This document shows, piece by piece, positions 61,279 through 64,000 of a stretch of 64,000 bases of DNA (position 1 is its first letter; the number at the start of each line of letters is the position of its first letter). Position numbers and translations under genes: made by a program. Origin of the DNA: Bryobacteraceae bacterium (GTDB lineage Bacteria; Acidobacteriota; Terriglobia; Bryobacterales; Bryobacteraceae). The stretch lies in the NCBI GenBank assembly GCA_026002855.1, contig BPGD01000001.1, forward strand, positions 992,001-1,056,000, written 5' to 3'. Under the pieces are notes generated by a model, which was not told where the DNA came from, did not search any database, and saw only the letters and a program-made list of their open reading frames with translations.

Positions 61279-62418
61279 TCAGTAGGAATACGGGTGCAGG
61301 ACCATGGTCAAAAACGCGATGAGCACCTCGCCTTCGTTGAAGGCGCAGTGGCCGAAGCGCAGCACCGGGTAGCGCACCAGCAGATACGACCTGCCCGCCT
61401 GGGAGACCTTCTGTGCATACAGCGACTCCTGCCACGCCGGCACCACCGGATCCCAGGCCGTGTGCAGCGTGACGAGCGGGCGCGACAGTTTGCCGGTGGT
61501 CTGATACTTGGCCAGCTCGTTCAGCGCCGCCGGGGCCGCGGAGAACCGGGCCACACGCAGGTTGAGCAGAAAGTCGTTCAGCGAACCGGAATACCAGCGC
61601 CGGCTATTGTCAAACGGATTGCCGCCGAGCGTGGCCAGTGCGTCATTGGTTGCGAACACGTTGTACCAGAGCGCTGATAGAACTGCCTCGCCGGCATTGG
61701 CCGGATTCAGGCCGATGGGAATTTTGCCCGTCGAGACAAGCTGCGCTGTTTTGAGCGGGCTCGCCTGGAGCGCAGCGGCGATGGCCGGAACGTAGGTACT
61801 GTCCCAGCCGGTCATCAGGCTTTCGGGGATGGTGATGTTGCCAGGCGTCCAGGCACTGCCGAGCACGTTCGGAAAGAAATAGTCAAACAGCACCCGAACG
61901 TCACCGAAATAATCGATCTGCTTCCGGAAGTCGCCGATGGGGCCGCAGGCGGCCAGCCCGCCGTTCAGCCTGTCCGGATTCGCCTCCAGCGCCTTGGCCG
62001 CGACCAGGCCACCTTCAGAGACGCCGGTGACGAAGACCCGCGCGGGCGTCTGATGGAACGTGTCCTGGAAGATGCCGATCAACGCCATCGTGTCGGCGAC
62101 GCCCTGGAGCACGGCCAGCCCGTTCTTGGAAAAGCTGGACGCCGCAAAGCCGAAGCCGTATTGCGTGATCAGATCCGGCAGGGATGGGCCGCCGGGCAGC
62201 GTCAGGTGCGCCTTCCAGGCGTCCGGCCCGGCGCCCACAGGCACATACCCGTGGGCGAACAGCACGAGTCCGCCGTTCCAGCCGCTCGTGGGCATGCAGA
62301 CGAGGTAGCGGGCGCCGTTGGACGCCGTTCCCTCCTTGCAGTTCGGGGCCGCCGCGGCCGAAGATGCCAGGGCCATGGCGAATGCAAGAATCGCGAAACA
62401 GACCCAAAGCTTGCGCAT
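61279..62418 (-). CDS. Secreted alpha/beta-hydrolase-like protein
   Basis: 379 residues, ATG at 62418 with AAGGAGGA 4 nt upstream. Signal peptide about 1-23 (AMALASSAAAA). Alpha/beta-hydrolase features: GGLVLFAHGYVPVGAG (HG oxyanion region), FVTGVSEGGLVAAKALEANP with GxSxG nucleophile Ser, ACGPIGDF, and a late TAWDPVVP Asp candidate and FGHCAFNEGE with the catalytic His. Two Cys near the N-terminus (NCKEG, LVCM) may form a disulfide. Substrate unknown; esterase or peptidase-like activity is plausible. Confidence 0.83.
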   Translation of the reverse strand: MRKLWVCFAILAFAMALASSAAAAPNCKEGTASNGARYLVCMPTSGWNGGLVLFAHGYVPVGAGPDAWKAHLTLPGGPSLPDLITQYGFGFAASSFSKNGLAVLQGVADTMALIGIFQDTFHQTPARVFVTGVSEGGLVAAKALEANPDRLNGGLAACGPIGDFRKQIDYFGDVRVLFDYFFPNVLGSAWTPGNITIPESLMTGWDSTYVPAIAAALQASPLKTAQLVSTGKIPIGLNPANAGEAVLSALWYNVFATNDALATLGGNPFDNSRRWYSGSLNDFLLNLRVARFSAAPAALNELAKYQTTGKLSRPLVTLHTAWDPVVPAWQESLYAQKVSQAGRSYLLVRYPVLRFGHCAFNEGEVLIAFLTMVLHPYSY

Positions 62419-62536
62419 GATTCCTCCTTGGCGGGACGTGTCCCTCTGAAACGCCCGCGCCCAAGTGTAGGGCAGCCTGCGGAGAAATGGAAGGCGACCG
62501 CCGTAACAGTACGGCTGGAACTTCGCGGGAGGCGGC

Positions 62537-63694
62537 TCAGGTTCTGTAGCTGGCGTTGATGTCGATGTAGCCGTGCGTCAGGTCGCACGTCCAGAAGGTG
62601 GCCTTGCCGCTGCCATCGCCGCGGATCACGAACAGGATTTCCACCTCGCTGCGGTCGAGCGCGTGCTGAAGCGCGGCCTCGTCGAACGGCGCCGCCAGTC
62701 CGTTGCGGCAGACGCGCACTCCCTGGAGGAAGATGTCGACGCGCGCCGGGTCGAAGTCGACGCCGGAATAGCCGGCCGCGGCGAGGATGCGGCCCCAGTT
62801 CGGGTCGCTGCCGGCGATGGCCGTCTTGACAAGGGGCGAGTTGGCGATGGCGCGGGCGATGCCGGTGGCGGTGCGTTCGCTGGCAGCGCCCTCCACGCGG
62901 ATCTCAATGAACTTCTTCGCCCCCTCGCCGTCCCGCGCGATCTGGCGTGCCAGCGACTGGCACACTTCGTCAAGCGCGGCCTGAAAGGCCTCGCGGCCGG
63001 GGCGCTTCCCGCTGGCCCCGTTGGCCATCACCAGCAGCATGTCGTTGGTGGACATGTCGCCGTCGACGCTCAGCCGGTTGTAGCTGCGCTCGACGGCCGC
63101 CTTGAGATGCGCGCGGAGCTGGCGCGCCGGCACCTCGGCATCGGTCATCACGAAGCCCAGCGTCGTGGCCATGTTCGGGTGGATCATGCCGGAGCCTTTT
63201 GTCATGCCGGCGATGCGCACGCCGCCGGTTTCGGCGAAGGCGACCTTGCGTACAAGGTCCGTGGTGAGGATCGCGTCGGCGGCGTCGAGGAAGCGGTCCG
63301 GGCTGAGTCCGGCCACAAGCGCGGGCAGGGCGTTGAGGATCCGCGCCGGATCGAGTTCGACGCCGATGACGCCCGTCGAGGCCGGCAGGACTTCGGCCGG
63401 ATGGCAGCCGAGCCGGCGCGCGGCGGCTTTCGTCGTCTGAAGGGCGACGCGCTCGCCGGTGCGCGTAGCGCAGTTGGCGTTGCCGGCATTGACGAGCACG
63501 GCGCGCGCCAGGCCGCCGGTCTCCTCCAGGTAGCGCCGCGCCACCACCACGGGCGCTGCCTGCACGCGGTTGGTGGTGAAAACGGCCGCCGCCCGGGCGG
63601 GCGCGTCGGAGACGATCAGCGCAAGATCGTCTTTTTCCACTTTCCGAATTCCGGCATAAACCGAGGAATAACGGTATCCTGCGGGCAAATTCAC
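62537..63694 (-). CDS. argJ: Bifunctional ornithine acetyltransferase / N-acetylglutamate synthase
   Basis: 385 residues, GTG start at 63694 (VNLPAGYRYSSVYAGIRK), overlapping the fmt stop (GTGA) with GGGAG upstream; longer frames are not family-like. Cyclic arginine pathway enzyme transferring acetyl from N-acetylornithine to glutamate. The autoproteolysis site is MAT|T-like: KGSGMIHPNMATTLGFVM with nucleophile Thr177. Other blocks: VLVNAGNANCATRTGERVAL, PASTGVIGVELD and GSDPNWGRILAAAGYSGVDF. The segment after Thr177 would be the beta chain. No other arg genes in the window. Confidence 0.95.
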   Translation of the reverse strand: MNLPAGYRYSSVYAGIRKVEKDDLALIVSDAPARAAAVFTTNRVQAAPVVVARRYLEETGGLARAVLVNAGNANCATRTGERVALQTTKAAARRLGCHPAEVLPASTGVIGVELDPARILNALPALVAGLSPDRFLDAADAILTTDLVRKVAFAETGGVRIAGMTKGSGMIHPNMATTLGFVMTDAEVPARQLRAHLKAAVERSYNRLSVDGDMSTNDMLLVMANGASGKRPGREAFQAALDEVCQSLARQIARDGEGAKKFIEIRVEGAASERTATGIARAIANSPLVKTAIAGSDPNWGRILAAAGYSGVDFDPARVDIFLQGVRVCRNGLAAPFDEAALQHALDRSEVEILFVIRGDGSGKATFWTCDLTHGYIDINASYRT

Positions 63695-64000
63695 GGCTGA
63701 TTTTCTCCCAGAATGTCGCGTTCCGTAATCCGGTGGCCGTTGAGAAATGCGGCCGCGTCCATGCGTTTTTTCCCTTCCGGCTGGAGCTCGAGGACTTCGA
63801 GCACGGTCCCTTCGCCGCAGGCGATCAAGAGGCGGCGGCCGTAGGAAAACATCTTGCCGGGGACGGCCGGCGATTCGGTCTCGGCGGGGCGGCAACGCCA
63901 CAGATACAGGCGCTGGCCGCGCCACCACGTCCAGGCGCCGGGCCACGGCTGAAAACCACGCGCGCGGTTGGCGATCTTTGCGGCCGGCCAGCGGAAGTCG
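63691..64000 (-). CDS. fmt: Methionyl-tRNA formyltransferase, C-terminal part (5' end outside window)
   Basis: Last 102 codons plus stop. Fmt formylates initiator Met-tRNA with 10-formyl-THF. The visible region starts in the linker and covers the C-terminal OB-like domain: AAKIANRARGFQPWPGAWT, then GKMFSYGRRLLIACGEG and LQPEGKKRMDAAAFLNG, all standard for the tRNA-binding C-terminal domain. Stop TGA at 63693-63691, overlapping argJ's GTG. Catalytic N-terminal domain is beyond the edge. Confidence 0.93.
   Translation of the reverse strand, partial: DFRWPAAKIANRARGFQPWPGAWTWWRGQRLYLWRCRPAETESPAVPGKMFSYGRRLLIACGEGTVLEVLELQPEGKKRMDAAAFLNGHRITERDILGENQP

Overview
The window is a GC-rich chromosomal segment (about two-thirds G+C by eye) from a Gram-negative bacterium. 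The gene families suggest an Acidobacteriota member close to Bryobacteraceae/Solibacter. This is inference from content: two large Oar-like TonB-dependent receptors with N-terminal carboxypeptidase-regulatory domains, two secreted YVTN-propeller/phosphoesterases, a CRTAC1-type FG-GAP/ASPIC-UnbV protein with a TPR partner, SYLF and DUF4097 proteins, a DUF362 protein and a bacteriohemerythrin. No rRNA, tRNA, CRISPR array, transposase or phage gene was seen. Coding density is very high, many neighbours overlap by 1 to 8 nt, and GTG/TTG starts are common.

Layout. 1-5158 (+): nadE end, phosphoesterase and GH57 glycosidase in a tightly overlapping operon. 5162-9073 (-): SYLF lipid-binding protein and a large TonB receptor. 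9169-12600 (-): apbE, hemE and hemY/hemG, a flavin/haem operon, followed by a 413-bp gap with no gene. 13014-18897 (-): the translation operon rimP-nusA-infB-DUF503-rbfA, headed by a leader with a textbook intrinsic terminator that may be an attenuator. 19103-26670: a small SH3-like protein, the second phosphoesterase, a NIPSNAP protein, an APC permease with a C-terminal UspA-like region, and the CCA-adding/HD nucleotidyltransferase. 26639-31494: SixA, an O-antigen ligase-like protein, and a minus-strand operon (histidine phosphatase, NAD(P)-dependent epimerase, pseudouridine synthase). 30850-35947 (-): msrPQ periplasmic repair system, Tat-exported DUF362 protein, an unknown 424-aa protein and a SurA/PrsA-like peptidyl-prolyl isomerase.

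36108-43324: fabD, a stand-alone RND pump, a small double-CxxC protein, FAH hydrolase, aminotransferase and adenylate kinase. 43333-43820: a strong hairpin, a highly structured leader of unknown class and a 97-aa Cys-containing protein. 43996-52212 (+): a TonB receptor with a one-base frameshift, a TPR protein, the CRTAC1-like protein, and a radical-SAM enzyme with its own promoter and a TTG start. 52228-54449 (-): cstA plus a 59-aa YbdD/YjiX-type gene that is easily missed. 54563-64000: a lipoprotein, a DUF4097 lipoprotein built of TSNG repeats, single-chain pyruvate carboxylase, bacteriohemerythrin, a secreted VOC protein, an alpha/beta hydrolase, argJ and the 3' part of fmt.

Most of the window is ordinary housekeeping and envelope biology. 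The places most worth a second look are the rimP-nusA leader, the recurrent U6-loop hairpins, the structured leader at 43360-43526, the receptor frameshift at about 44368, and the receptor/TPR/CRTAC1 cluster.
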